64,000 bases of DNA from Hybos culiciformis (Eukaryota > Arthropoda > Insecta > Diptera > Hybotidae), in the NCBI GenBank assembly GCA_964007475.1, contig OZ023274.1:5208001-5272000 (forward strand), given 5' to 3'. Shown here piece after piece: positions 1 through 13,370 of this stretch. Each line of letters starts with the position of its first letter. Positions within the stretch are counted from its first letter, which is position 1. A model generated the notes under the pieces. That model saw nothing but the letters and a program-made list of their open reading frames with translations, ran no database searches and was not told where the DNA came from. Position numbers and translations under genes: made by a program.

Positions 1-445
1 AAAATATAAAAAAATTACGAAAGCTAAATCTAATTCAATTTTAGATAAATTTCTTAAGATTGTTATAATTTTTTTTTTTAATTCAGAAAAATATAATAAT
101 AAAATAAAATGGCATAAGTTGAACGACCTATCTGAATGATTTTCATAAATTTATGCAGTAATAATATACATATTTTTAATGCGCACACGGTATATTTTTT
201 TGTCTTTGTTTTATTCCATAATGCCAAAATTGCAATTTTTGTTTTTATTTCATTTTTTTTTCTAAGCATAGAACATAGAAATACATATAGATAAAAATTA
301 TTATTACTTATAATAAACTTAGAAATAAATTCATATAAAATATATAAAAACATCCTTTTAGACACGATTCAAATATATAATGAAGTCATGACAGTTGTTA
401 GGTCGTTTTGGGTGAAAATATCTAAAAAAAATATTCCCGAAACCT

Positions 446-912
446 AAAAAAAATTCGTTAGAACGTGGCTTAAGATTAAAAAAATTAATTAATTCACTAA
501 TAGTATTCGTATTGAATTATAGAATCTGAGTTCGCGACTAATTAAATTATATTCAGATATTTGAACTTACTAACAAAATATACACACATAAATATATAAA
601 CATAAAATTTTCAACTCACTATAATATTTTTGAGATTTTAATTGCATTAATAACCACAGAATACGCACAATCCGACATTGAAATTCAAATCAGGGTCTAA
701 GATTATATGTGTATTGCGGAAAAATGTTGATCATCTTTTGACTGCATATTATTTTTTCGTGTTGGAGAATCATATTAGGACCTTACTTCATCATTTTCGA
801 AAATAAGTTTCTTCTTGACAAACGAACCTATTATTATCATTAACATTTTTCAATCTATAAAGTGAATTAATTAATTTTTTTAATCTTAAGCCCGTTCTAA
901 CGAATTTTTTTT
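446..912. mobile_element. MITE-like element with about 52-bp inverted repeats
   Basis: The arm at 446-498 is repeated in inverted orientation at 861-912. Both contain the string TTCGTTAGAACG or a one-to-two-base variant, then CTTAAG and AATTAATTAATTCACT. The interior of about 360 bp has no coding frame. Size and layout fit a non-autonomous DNA transposon or MITE. I see no clear target-site duplication, so the superfamily is open and the true ends may extend beyond the arms. Confidence 0.6.
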
Positions 913-1821
913 CGTTCGGTTAAAGTTTATCAACTAAAAGTGAATGAAAATTATAGTGAGAACCATTTTTTAGTTGATCAAATACTTTTATTCATTCAAA
1001 CTTTATCGTTTTATAGATAAATAAATAAATAAAATTAAATATTTGAAAAAATACTGAAATTGTTCGTGTTACTTGATCAACTTTTGTTCAAACATGTGAA
1101 CAAAAACAATTCAAGCCATATTCAATATTTGTTTACCAACTTTAATCCGGCAACAAAAATTGATTCGTGAGATGCAATCTAACCTAAATTCATTGTACCA
1201 TTCTTATAAATTAATAAATAATCGAAGGTTTAATTGGCCTAACTATATATATATTTACATTACAAATACAGTTAAATATTAATAATATTAAAATATATAA
1301 TTAAATGTTTATTTAATTTTCATAGCATGAATATCTTTTAAAAGTGCTTCACAGAGTCATGTTTTTAAGATATTTTACAGAGCGGTGGCTCTTTTTGTAA
1401 ATACATAAATAATTTTATTTAATAAAAATATTTCTGAGTTATAAATTATATCAAATTTCAATTCATTACAAAAAAAAAATCGCCATAAGATCTAATCAAA
1501 AATTATATTATAATGCATCATATAATTTTCTCGGGAAAAGAAATTTTATTTTTGAATTGTAATAATTTAAGTACAATTTAACTAAATATAATCACATAGT
1601 ACGTCAAATTATTATGATTTAATAAAAAAAAATAAAGGTTAGCTAAATGCCGAATAATATCCTTTTAAAAGTATAGAGATACTTAATTTTAAATTTTTTG
1701 AGATGAGAATTTTGGCGCCTGTTGCATGTTATATTCGTTTAAAACATAAAATTTTATTATTCCTATATGTGGAATTATTATGATGAGGGATTAAGAAGTC
1801 TGCAAAATGCGTTTTTTTCCT

Positions 1822-2021
1822 NNNNNNNNNNNNNNNNNNNNNNNNNNNNNNNNNNNNNNNNNNNNNNNNNNNNNNNNNNNNNNNNNNNNNNNNNNNNNNN
1901 NNNNNNNNNNNNNNNNNNNNNNNNNNNNNNNNNNNNNNNNNNNNNNNNNNNNNNNNNNNNNNNNNNNNNNNNNNNNNNNNNNNNNNNNNNNNNNNNNNNN
2001 NNNNNNNNNNNNNNNNNNNNN
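1822..2021. other. Assembly gap, 200 N
   Basis: Exactly 200 N characters, a placeholder length rather than a measured one. The flanking sequences do not match each other. Confidence 0.99.
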
Positions 2022-2514
2022 GTCCTGCTGGAATAAGTTGAAAGCAATTGACGTAATTATAAATAATTCGTATGCAGTCTTTTTCAGATTCAATATTTAT
2101 CTCAGGGATAAAATTTAATGTGGTAAAATTATATACAATTCAATTAAAGTAAATTTCGGAATGCGTCAATAATAATTTAAATAAGTAGATCTTTAAAAAT
2201 AATTAATTATTTAATTGCAAAAAATGAGACAAAAAATTTGAATAAAAAGTGTTTTCCTGAATCTGTGACAAAAGTATAAAAATTAAAAAAAAATTTATAA
2301 TTATTTATAGACAAGAATGTTATGGCGTAATGAACATTATGTTGCATATGTTTAAGAATGCTTGTTGCTCCAAAATGTGCAACAAGTAAAAAACGATTAT
2401 GTGAATTTGATATACATAATATAAATATTTATTCAATTAAGATTAGCATTTTAGAAATTTTAGAATGCAATAATTTGAAATAATTTTAAAATTGTGTCCT
2501 TTTAAAATAGTAAT

Positions 2515-2572
2515 CAGGCTTAGACACCAGGACATTTCCCGTGGGCCGGTGATATTGGGCCTACAAATTTAA
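2515..2572. mobile_element. Relic of a hAT-like terminus
   Basis: A GC-rich island in AT-rich intron with the string CCCGTGGGCCGGTGATATTG followed by GGGCC. This wording resembles the terminal regions of hAT-type elements as I remember them. No partner terminus or target duplication was found, so it would be a fragment. Confidence 0.3.
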
Positions 2573-3701
2573 ACTTTTTGTTACTAATTGTTTTAAAGAT
2601 ACATTTATTATAGAATCTGATTTTAATATATTTTGATTGGAAGAACAAACTTGATTTTGGCAAAGAATCGAAAATATATTTGCAAAAGAAAGTTCAGTTC
2701 AAAAATACGGTACTAGCACTAAGTACAATCAAACTTTGAAAATGTTTTAAACAGGATAGTTATATTCAGAAAAATATATAACTAAAGAAGAAAAAATGTT
2801 TACAGGATCTATCCTTTCAGATTCTAACAGAAAGAGAACTTTTTTGGACTACATTAAATTATATATAAATTTATTGTTTTTAAATGTTATATTAGTTAAA
2901 ACTGAAAGAAATAATGCATTTAAATTTTATTACACCCACATGTCATATCATAAAGTTAGAAAATAATATTGCAACAAATTGAAAAAGTTTTTTTTTTTTA
3001 TTAAATTTAATTCAATAGGGTTTATTGAAAGCAATCAAAGTATTAATTAAATCTAAGAATATTACTTAAAAACATAAGTGCATTATAAATATTATAATGT
3101 TTAAAATTTAATGAATTAAATGTAATAAATATTTAAGTTATTTAAGTTATTTAATTCCTAAGCCTTTGATGCAATTTTTTTAATTATCTTCTAACTTCAA
3201 ACCAATCATATTACGCATAAGACTTAAATCTTTAAAACCATAAATTGAAATCCGACATCTAAATGTTTTGTTATAAAAAAGTTTGATAATTCACAGAGGT
3301 GAAGAATATAATCCTTTTTATCAAATTTATATATACTTTGGATACTTAAATTTAAAACTTCACCCAACCGTCAGATTATTTCTTTCATATGCCATTTCGC
3401 TTTCAAAATTTTTAAAACGATTATTATAAAGACATTATAAAGACAGCCTCCCATCCTACTGTCGAAACGAATTCATTAAGTTTCTAAACTAAAAAATTTT
3501 TAAAATATCCAAGGACATAATATATTATATACTTTATTTTAGAATTGCATATGAATGTTTTAAAATGATCATAATTAATGTTTGTAAGCTTATGATTTTT
3601 AATTTGTTTTATTTTTTCCCATGTAGGTAGACGTTGAAACTATCATAAATTTATTAAAAAGTTATATTTAGTAATTTAGTGAAAAATAATTTCCTCCTTT
3701 C

Positions 3702-3737
<36 letters not shown>

Positions 3738-5061
3738 AATAAATATTAACAAAAATGTTATTTTAATTTTTATGTAAATTTAATAATTTTAGAAAATTCA
3801 TCAAGCAAAGAAATAACTTATTTATATTTTTCTTTTCTCTGACTTTGCATTGCAGAAATTTTTCCGATAAAGGAGTGATGAATTTTTAATTAAATTTCTA
3901 TATATTTTATAATTAATTTAAACATCTACTTATACGAGAATTTTTTGCCAGAGTATTAGTATGCACTGTATAGTGATATAGTGGAGTCTTTTGGGGCGGA
4001 AGTTAGATCAAAGTTATATCTTACTTTTCCAACCGCTAAAATGTTTAGTTTTTCGAAAGTACATTCTGTGACGCTTTTAATGTTTTACTATCAGATTAGT
4101 TTATTATTCTAGTCTGCCAATATTCGATTATCAAATGGTGTTTTAAAAAGAAAGATCATTTTAATCGTTTTGACAGTGTTATACAAATGTTAGAAAGATC
4201 GATTTGTTTTAAAACAAAATAAAACTCTACTTCTTAAAACTATCTACACTATGATTGAAAACATAAACTCTTAGAGCGACATAATTTTTAAATAAAATTT
4301 CATTCAACAGTCACAAGAAAGAAATAAATATAAAAAATAATTGAAATGTCAATAAATTACATTATGTAAATAAAATATTTACTTCAAACTTTTTATAAAA
4401 AAAATGAAGAAAATTCTCTCTTTATTTTCCATCAAAGTTATACATTAATTTTAATTAATGTCTCGCTCATGCACTGAAGTAAATATATACATAATGTAGT
4501 TTTTTTTTTTTTTTTGGTTTTACGTTAAATTATCTATACGAAACATGTATAAAAACATAAAATTTAAGTAACGATATATAGTTAAGCAGGAAAAATTTAG
4601 ACCATTTTTACAGTTATCTTATATTTTATATGTTTTACTTTTATTAACATATATGTACATACATTTTTCGATTTATTTTTCATTAAATTTCCTACAAAAA
4701 ATAAAAACTAAAATAAAAAAGAAATAATAATATATATATGTACATTATGTATGTTTATATAAATAAAGGAGAGAAAAAAGAAAAACGATTTTTCTTCAAG
4801 TCATTAAATCAAGTAAAACGTGTTTTTCTTTTACAAATATAACTTGGAAAAAGAATAATATTTGTTAAGCATGAACAACTATTATGAACGGTACAAGTTA
4901 TAGTTAAGCTATTAAACCTTTAAGCTCTTTCTAAGATGGTCGTCAAAAAATTTGAATCATATAGGTATATTTTAATTATTCTTTAGTTACATTAAAATTC
5001 TTGTGAAGCTAAAAAAATTATAATTTGGTTTATAACAGTACATAGAACGATTCCCTATATG

Positions 5062-5279
5062 CATATAATTATAGCTTATAAAAATTATTCAATATATTAA
5101 TAATAAAATTTAGGTTCATGTAATGACTGTACACTGACTGCCTCCCTATTAACTGAAATAATATTTCAAATCATTTTAGAAAACTATATAATAAATACAT
5201 TTATTCAAAGGATTTTATATTTTAAAAATAATCAAAACTTCAGGCCATCATTTAGTTAGAAGATTTATTTGCAATATAT
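5062..5279 (+). repeat. 218-bp direct repeat, copy 1
   Basis: Matches 7098-7315 base for base by eye, same orientation, about 2 kb apart. Its 5' edge is CATATAATTATAGC and its 3' edge is TTTGCAATATAT. It has no open frame and no terminal inverted repeats. Perfect identity at this length in neutral intronic DNA implies a very recent copy event or conversion. Confidence 0.85.
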
Positions 5280-6857
5280 TCATAGTACATGGTTTCATTT
5301 TGATTGTTTCCTTATTTTCAACATTAATTCCTATTAACAGAAGTTACAAAAAAAAAAAACAATTTTTCTTTCATTATAAAGAAAGAAAAAAACGTTTGCT
5401 CTTTTTATCTTTCACATATTTAACATCTTTCCATGTAACATGCAACTTTGTTTAAATGGAACGTATAATATAAACAGTTTATCTTCATTCAAAGCTATTA
5501 TATCTATTCAATATTTTTATGAATAAAAATCAAATATTAAAAAAAAATATTATATATACTTTTTAAAATATTTTATTTTATGTACAATACTATATAAATG
5601 TTTGACAGAATGTCAGTCTGACTATTTTATTATTTAGATTGTTCTAAATTGATTGAGCATGAGCTTATGTATAGATAGTAGCAGTACAATCCGAACTTAT
5701 TGGAATAGAATTCTTCTTAAATCAGAAAGATAAAAATATTCTGTGAAAATTCAATTGGTAGATTGATGGCTTTGGTCCTACTTTTTTGCGTTTTGAAAAA
5801 AATTTTTGTATTGTATAATTATAATTATAGTATAATTAGAAAAATTAAATTAAAAATTTATAAGAATTACCTACTTAGAATGATAACTAAGCTTCAATAT
5901 TTTAAATATAGAAATTTGTGAAACTTCAGCTGACCATTCTGGAGCATTTATAAACGTTAAGGTTTAATATTTTGTATAAGGAAATAATATTTGTAAATAA
6001 AGCATACTCTTATTTCTTTTCCTATTGAGTATGTAGTTTTAACCTTTTATTTTTATTGTAAAGATAAATTATTGCTTGCATTTATGATGAAAAATTTCTA
6101 TATATCGAAACAAGAAAAACATTAAATTTTCTCTTCCTTGTTACATGATGATGATATGATGATTATGATGATGCTCGTTTTGTTTCATTTTTATTTTCAA
6201 TAAGTCGCGTTTTGCTAAATAGAGCGCTTTTCTATTTCAAAAAATTTTTTTTTTGATAATTTAATAATAAGTTGACATTGTTGTAGATGCGAGAAGAGTT
6301 AATGATTTGAGAAATTTTATTGAAACTTTGTAAACTGAGACTCTGATAGCAAGTCAAATATTGAGTAACAAATTTTCAAAACATCCCTAAAACCGTTTTT
6401 TTTTTCTTAAATTAATTTCACTAGAGACAGAATTTTAGTCTATGTATATTTTAGTACATGGAATTGTACATGGAATTTGGAATTTGGAATTGAAATATTT
6501 ATCTATAAAATAATCGTAGCATAAGAACGAAGCTGTTTATTAAAACTCTATCATATTGCTTTTCATTTCAGACAAAATAAAAATATTTAGTTTTATAATC
6601 TCTCAGTGAATGCTCTTTTAATTCCGAATTATAAAAACATAAATGTATAGAAAGAAGCGGAAGCCTTTCAAACATAATGGTTCTATATTTGCTTTACCTT
6701 TTTTTCTATTGAAAAACTACTTTTTCTTTATAGAAGTGATACATAATTAATTTTTTAACTATATAGGAAAATTGTTATCTTTGTTCATTTTTATATCAAA
6801 ATTGAGAGTGAAATACAATAAATTAGTTCTTGCCGCGTGGTCCCGCCAAAAATTTTT

Positions 6858-7010
6858 GTTATAACCGCGAAAAACTTAACATTTTTTTTGTCATAAACGC
6901 GAATTCGCGGTTATAACAAAAAATTTTGTTATAACCGCGAAACTCATACAAATTCTAGTTTCGCGGTTATGACAAAAATTTTTCGCGGTTATGACATTCG
7001 CGGTTATGTC
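6858..7010. repeat. Palindromic word cluster A (TTCGCGGTTATRAC)
   Basis: Seven copies of the 13-14-base word TTCGCGGTTATAAC/TTCGCGGTTATGAC in mixed orientation: reverse at 6858, 6890 and 6928, forward at 6904, 6959, 6982 and 6997. AAAAATTTT-type spacers separate several of them. Adjacent head-to-head copies form perfect hairpins. The CGCGG core stands out in an AT-rich background. It resembles clusters B (13062-13370) and C (18930-19220) in design but not in word. Confidence 0.8.
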
Positions 7011-7097
7011 AGTTCACCCATAACTATATACGAAAAGTATAGATATCTATATAATTATAGATTATAGATATATATATATACGAAAAGTATAGATATC

Positions 7098-7315
7098 CAT
7101 ATAATTATAGCTTATAAAAATTATTCAATATATTAATAATAAAATTTAGGTTCATGTAATGACTGTACACTGACTGCCTCCCTATTAACTGAAATAATAT
7201 TTCAAATCATTTTAGAAAACTATATAATAAATACATTTATTCAAAGGATTTTATATTTTAAAAATAATCAAAACTTCAGGCCATCATTTAGTTAGAAGAT
7301 TTATTTGCAATATAT
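7098..7315 (+). repeat. 218-bp direct repeat, copy 2
   Basis: Second copy of the unit at 5062-5279, same length and apparently identical. It starts about 90 bases after palindromic cluster A, while copy 1 has no such cluster beside it. Confidence 0.85.
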
Positions 7316-9079
7316 CTATACCATTGGAATAATATTTATTTCTTATTAAATTTAGGCTGTATACTTATTCCAATTGCTCCGTATTCGAATAAATGAAAAA
7401 AATTTGAAAAATAGTATTTTTATTTGAGCATGTCAATTCATATTTATAAATAAAACATTATCATATATCATATATCATATCAACAATTCATAAGTATATA
7501 GTCTCAAAGAGTTAAAAATAAAAACAAAATTATTATGTTAACAAAGGTAAATTCTATGTGATTTTAATAATTCATTATCTTATATTTAATTAAATATTTT
7601 CCAAGATTTTCGTATAACATTTAAATTAACGACTTTTTAATATTGTAATTGATTCAATGTAAATGTAATATACAAATTTTAAGTGTGTTATTTTTTTTTA
7701 TTTTTTTTTATTTTTGTAGGGGAGAGCATTTTATTTTCTATTGAAAATTTTACAAAATTCAAGATTTTGTAAATATTTATACAACATAAATACATAATAA
7801 ATATTAATTTTCTTTAACTTTATTTTTGCACAAATTGTTTGTTCATAATATTTACTTTTCAATTATTCTGAAAGTAAATATTAATATTTTTCAATTTCAA
7901 TTTTAAATAATTTTATTATTATGATGATGATATATTATGATGATGTTGCTGATGAATAAATTCGCACCTGATTATAATGTTGTGGTAAACAACAGCCATT
8001 ATATTGTACTCATATATTCATCACTTGAAAATTAAGGTGTCAAACAAAAAATACATAGATTTTCATACATATTTCAAGCTTGAGTAAAATTTCGTGTCAA
8101 AAATTCAATTGCAAAAAAAAAATAAGATCATAAATTTTGTTTGTGTGGACTAAGCATAAAGAATATACATTAAAAATGGCAGGTTTCAATATTAACAATG
8201 GAACATTGTTCATCGGGAAAACATAGGCTTAAACTACCGGACTAATAAATTCAGAAAATGAAAGAATCTAACCGGTAAACATTTGAAGATGTCTTCATTC
8301 TAAAAGATGTGTTATGCAGGGTATTTAACCTCAAACTTAAAAGCATATATTCTTAAATTAAACGCATAGAACTGGAATTTCGATTTGCTATTAGATTGTT
8401 GTGTTAGACTGTCCAGGCCCAGCAGTATGATTCTGTTAATTTGAGTAATTTTGATGCAAAGTTCAAAACCGGATCTCAAGACTTTTTCCAAATTACATTA
8501 AATAATCGAAAATCTCCTCAAAGTCTATTATATGTATTATAATTACATGTATATTATGTCAATGTTGAACTACCTCCATAAATTTTAGTTATCTTTAAAA
8601 AAAAAAAAATTAAAATCAAAATAAATTTTATTTTAAATAAACCTCCATTATTTTATTGTTGGACTTAATTTATAGTATGAATATTGTACATAAAAAAAAA
8701 AAAATTTGTCAATATTATTAGAAACAATATTTGTCAATCTTTAATGTAATTTTCGAAATAAAAAAAAACAATCTATTTTCATTTTATTGAACTCCATTGC
8801 ATGAAGAATGTTAATAGTTGTAATATGTATATAACACATTATATGAATTTTTGCAATATATACCTTTATATTTTATTGTGCAAATTGTCTCGTCTCTAGT
8901 AGAACAGTAGATGTTGCTACAATCAACAAATTAAGGAATATCGGTTAGGCAGAATACGAAAGGAAACATCAAATTATATCATTCTGACAGACTTAGGAAA
9001 CTTGGCAAAACAAAGAATTTCAGTAGCATTGGGCAACATATTTGTTGTGATACCTAGTCACTATACTTTTTGGCAAAAT

Positions 9080-9115
9080 ACGTTTGGGCATTTTTTTACG
9101 TTTGGGCATTTTTTT
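9080..9115 (+). repeat. Two tandem copies of an 18-bp unit
   Basis: The unit ACGTTTGGGCATTTTTTT occurs twice head to tail, followed by a diverged third half-unit. It lies inside a 64-codon frame that I regard as non-coding. Confidence 0.7.
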
Positions 9116-11171
9116 ACTGCGGGGATATTTTTTGATATAATGAATGTGTTGCTATTAATTTTATTCATACTAAATTATAGGAACAAAATTTATTAGTAAA
9201 TGTTAAATGTCTCATTAATCTACATTTTACCATTTAATAAAGTAATACCAAAATGATCGAAAGGCACGAACAGTAAACATAAATAAATTTGATACTATAA
9301 TAGTTGAATTTTTTTTTATTGTTCTCATTTATTTTCTTTTCTATGAAATTATGTTTTTTATGTAAACTGGGTCAAGAAATCATTTCATAGCATCCAATAA
9401 TATATTTTCACAGTGCTAATAATCTAACAAAATGCAAAAAATAAAAAAAAATTATGAATGTGCGTAAACATACATGTACACTGAATACAATATAACCATT
9501 ATTAAAATAAAGGGAAAAATATAATAGTGTGGTATGAAAAATTTAATGCTAATATAGCTCTATAATACTTTACTATCATATACCCAAGGCTAATATGTGA
9601 ATGCACTATGAATTATTTAAAAGAAAAATATATAGTTTGTGTTGTTTAGGTATATACCTAATATTCGAATTCTTCAATAGACTGTACGAAAAAAAATTAA
9701 GTGGAAAAGAATTTCAAAAAAAAAAAACAAAAAAATTAATAAAATTAGAATCTTATTTATTTCTAAAATCGAAAATTAAGATAATATTTAACTGACAGAT
9801 AAATTAACTCAAATTAAATTATTTCGGTTTATTTAGAAAAAAAAAAAGTGAAAGTAAGTGAAGTGAAACATGCTCAGATCAAATATGACTGGTCGATCTT
9901 CAGATGTTAGATTGGCATTCGCATATGAGCATCAATTTTGAATATTATTCTTAATCGTCCAGGAAAACACAGAGCTATTGCTGAACTATTAAGGTCAATC
10001 AATCGAAACTATTATTTCTGAAGTCATAGTTGTCAACAAAGTTTTTTTTTGTTGAAATAAGCTTTCCTTAAAAGAGTTGTAAAAATCTTTAAATCATTCA
10101 ATCAACGATTCAATTTTGACATGAGGGCTATAAAAATTTAAGAAACATTCATTGGGCTAACAAAAAACCAACGTATAATTAAAAATTTTAATTTTGAATT
10201 TATTTACTATAATAATTATAGTTAAAGCTTTTAAATTTTTTTTTAATTTTTAAGCTATGTCTACCCTCAAATATATACCCTCAAATCATGGAAAATATAT
10301 TCGATATTTTATCGAATGTGTAAGATCTTGTTCGAAATAGGTTCTTTCATACGTTGGATTACACATACATCAGAAAAACGATTAAATTTGTCTAAATATG
10401 GCCAATATTGATAGAGTTTTATATATAATTACATTATATTGATATATTATTGAAATTTATATTGCATTAACTTTCAATATAAGAACTTTGTATTTTAACA
10501 CAAAATTAAATTTAAAAAAAAAACATTGCATTACATTAATATTAATTTACAATACATATATTTTAATAAAATTATTATACCTATATTCTTTAAAAAAAAA
10601 TTAATGAAATTTTGCGGTTCACTTCAAACACTGATCCTTATGGTATAATATTTAAAATTAATAAATTTTCCGATAAATGCGATATGGTTGAATTACAAAA
10701 TTATTTTTAAACATAATTTAACATTCATAAAATTATGAATTCATGTGTTTATAAAATAAAAAAAAATATAATATAATAATTGCTATTTACATAATTATTA
10801 CTATATGGTTAATGCATATACATTTATGTATATGTATACACATAAAATAATTGCATTTATCACTTCATATGTGTTAATTATAGTATTACATAACTATATA
10901 TATAAGGTAAATAAAAAAATGTTTTAATTGGAATGTCAAAGATGAGGTATGTACATTGAAAAAAATGAAAATTATTATACATTTTGTATTTAATAAATGA
11001 ATTTCTGTAGAACTTTGAACGATGAATTATTGAATATTGAAGTTTTCTTTTTGTGAACTCCATATTTTACTGCTCATTTGTATCTCATTTTTTATACGTA
11101 TCTCATATTTTATACGTATTTAAATAATAATTTGCACTGAATAAAAAAATATTAAAAAATTTTTTACTTAC

Positions 11172-11313
11172 AATCTCGACTCATTCCAGCTGATAAGCAT
11201 TTCTTAAAACGACAATATTGACATCTATTTCTGTTCAAACGTATTACTAAACATTTACCATCACGTAAACACCTATATTCAATTTGTTTTTGTATACTTC
11301 GACGAAAAAATCC
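11172..11313 (-). CDS. E78: E78 nuclear receptor, DBD exon 2 (second zinc finger)
   Basis: Encodes 47 residues plus one base of the next codon. It starts [14 protein letters not shown], completing the first recognition helix, then gives the D-box region CLRDGKC and the second Cys4 finger with [12 protein letters not shown], ending in GMSRD. These residues are diagnostic of the NR1 group E75/E78/Rev-erb, and the [13 protein letters not shown] wording matches E78 rather than E75. The protein is a nuclear, ecdysone-pathway transcription factor. The exon begins after TTTTAG and ends at T|GTAAGT, phase 1. The preceding intron is only 125 bp, in contrast to the giant introns elsewhere in the gene. 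The ligand-binding domain must follow to the left, outside the window. Confidence 0.96.
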
Positions 11314-11438
11314 CTAAAATTAAAAATAAAATACAAAAAGAATTTTGTTTTTGTTAACTATTTAAAAAATACTTTAATTTAATTTAATTAAAAGAAAATA
11401 TTTATTTTTTTTTTTTGCAATTTTTAAAATATGTATAC

Positions 11439-11563
11439 CTTACAACCTTCACAAGATGTTACACCATAATGGTATCCTGAAGCTTTGTCACCACAAACTT
11501 TACAAGGTACAAATTTAGTTATTGAATTATTTGAATTAGAATCAGCAATGGCAAATTGTTGAT
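11439..11563 (-). CDS. E78: E78 nuclear receptor, DBD exon 1 (first zinc finger)
   Basis: Forty-one complete codons preceded by two bases that finish a split codon (G|AT, Asp). It reads [13 protein letters not shown], then [18 protein letters not shown], then TSCEGCK, which is the first Cys4 finger with the P-box CEGCK completed by G in the next exon. The acceptor is TTTTCAG|ATC at 11564, and the donor AAG|GTATAC leaves phase 0. Both upstream exons (44614-44780 and 28361-28892) end one base into a codon with G, so either makes the same in-frame Asp junction. This makes the exon the common entry point of the isoforms. Confidence 0.96.
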
Positions 11564-13061
11564 CTGAAAACAAAAATATTAACATTTTAATCATAATTGT
11601 TATGTTGTAAGCCTACAATGTACTACATCCTATCTAAAGTTTGTTCAACCCTATTGGAAATATTATTTTATAATTATATAACTTACAATATAATCAAATC
11701 GGTATTGTATGTTTTCATAATCAAATACTTAATCAAGTACAGTGAAATATTATGATTCTCTATTACTTATAACTAAATCCTTTATAATACTCTTAAAGCG
11801 AAGTTATAACAAAATTGAACTGCCAAAAAGAAAAACAAAGAAAATTATGAAAATTAAAATGTAATTTACGTCAAATAAATTTTCCTAACTAACTGATGTA
11901 AGTTTGTTTTTTAAGCATTACTATTCTTTTTTTTTGTTAAAGCAAACAATAAATTAAACATATTCTATATGTTGTTACGTAAAAGTCCGCACATCAATCA
12001 AATTGGCTGTTTAAAATATAAAAAAAAATAGCTCAAACTTATTTGCAATTGTTTTGCGCAATATAAGTTAAATATATAGAAATTATATGCATATATATTT
12101 ATATTTCAAAAGTATATTGTGCATGTAACTATAATTCGTGAAAAATCAATTTTACTAATTTTATAATCATCCATCAGTATCTTTTTAACATAGTTAAATG
12201 ACTATCGTTTTATTTTATAAATATTTTCTAAATCAAATGACTGACTTTAATTGCATTCAAGCACAAATTTTTGTTAGTTTTATGGATAGAAACTCTTTTA
12301 TTTTTTAAGTAAAAACACGATGAGGATACGATACGCCTTAAAATTGTTCGCAAAAATTACAGAAAAAAAGTGAATAAATTTATCTTAAATCAAACGCAAC
12401 TATGATCTTAGTCATACCTTATATTTTATTTAATATTTGAATAAAATTTACTATCATTATATATTGAATAATGAAATACATCTCTCCTAAGTAAGTGTTT
12501 AACTATCATTATTTTTATGTAAGGGACCTTAAAATTTTAACAATGACTTACAAAGTGGTAATATTCTATTAAATAAGTATATATATATATATTTTTTTGT
12601 CTAATTAATAAATTTTTATTTCGTTCATTACTACCATAATTTTCGATAAAAATTTTCATTTAACTATTTCAAAACTTTTCGGTTAAATCCTGCTGAAAGC
12701 TTCTTTTCTTGTAATCCATAGATTATAGGTTTTATAAAAGCTTTATTGAGTCCACCATATACTTAAAGTATAATATACATAAAGGATCCGTAACTAGTAC
12801 CTTATATCTTATGAACTAATGTCGAATGAACTAAAGTCAAAATTATATTGAAAACAAAAATTGAATTGATTCCGTGATAATTTTGAATTTAGAAAAACCG
12901 AAATTTCAGAAAGAATGAAAAATTTTTGTAAAACGGCAAACATGTTTCCATTATACATTACATTTTAGTAAAATGGTAAAGTGCATTCAAAAATTACTTA
13001 TTTTTTGTATTTTTAAATTCATTTTCTCATTCACAATAAATCTTTCTGAAATTTTAGGTGA

Positions 13062-13370
13062 GACGAATTATCGCATAATGTCATAACATATAAAAAAATA
13101 CGAATTATCACATAAAAATCGATTTGTATGAGATTATGCAGTAATACATTTAAAAACGAATTATCACATAAAACCAAAATGAATTTGAAAATAAATGAAT
13201 TATCTCATAAATTTTATGTGATAATTTGTTTTTAAATGAATTAGTGCATAAAATTTACGTTCGAATTTTTTTATGCGATAATTTGTTTTAGAATTTATGT
13301 GCTATTTCGTTTTCAAATGAATTATCACATATACAAGCCAAAAAATATATTTTATGTGATAATTCGTTTT
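13062..13370. repeat. Palindromic word cluster B (ACGAATTATCACATAAAA)
   Basis: About ten copies of ACGAATTATCACATAAAA or variants. Forward copies start near 13062, 13099, 13156, 13196, 13237 and 13318; reverse copies (TTTTATGTGATAATTTGTTTT) near 13213, 13270, 13294 and 13351. Spacers vary in length, so this is neither a simple tandem array nor a CRISPR array. Many pairs can fold into hairpins. No coding frame runs through it. Confidence 0.75.

Larger units (their letters stand above)
1..11171 (-). other. E78: 3'-side intron of E78 (no exon found)
   Basis: This is the intron that follows the second DBD exon (donor GTAAGTAA just left of 11172). It continues past the left edge of the window. 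I searched the minus strand for the expected continuation of the receptor (the SVRYGR-like C-terminal extension and the ligand-binding-domain helices) and found nothing. Content is AT-rich intronic DNA, homopolymer runs, an N gap, and the repeats listed separately (446-912, 2515-2572, 5062-5279, 6858-7010, 7098-7315, 9080-9115). The open frames here are AT-rich chance frames. Confidence 0.6.

Noticed and set aside
78..365. 95-codon minus frame at the left end
   Set aside because: Composition is Phe, Ile, Lys, Tyr and Leu throughout as expected of AT-rich chance frames; no domain, no splice support.
1767..2118. Open frames crossing the first N gap, and likewise 25067-25333
   Set aside because: They are open only because N bases hide stops.
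9002..9196. 64-codon frame with FGHFFTFGHFF
   Set aside because: The repeated residues come from a short tandem DNA repeat; no homology recognised.
1..11171. E78 ligand-binding-domain exons
   Set aside because: Searched on the minus strand for expected motifs and found none; they must lie outside the window.
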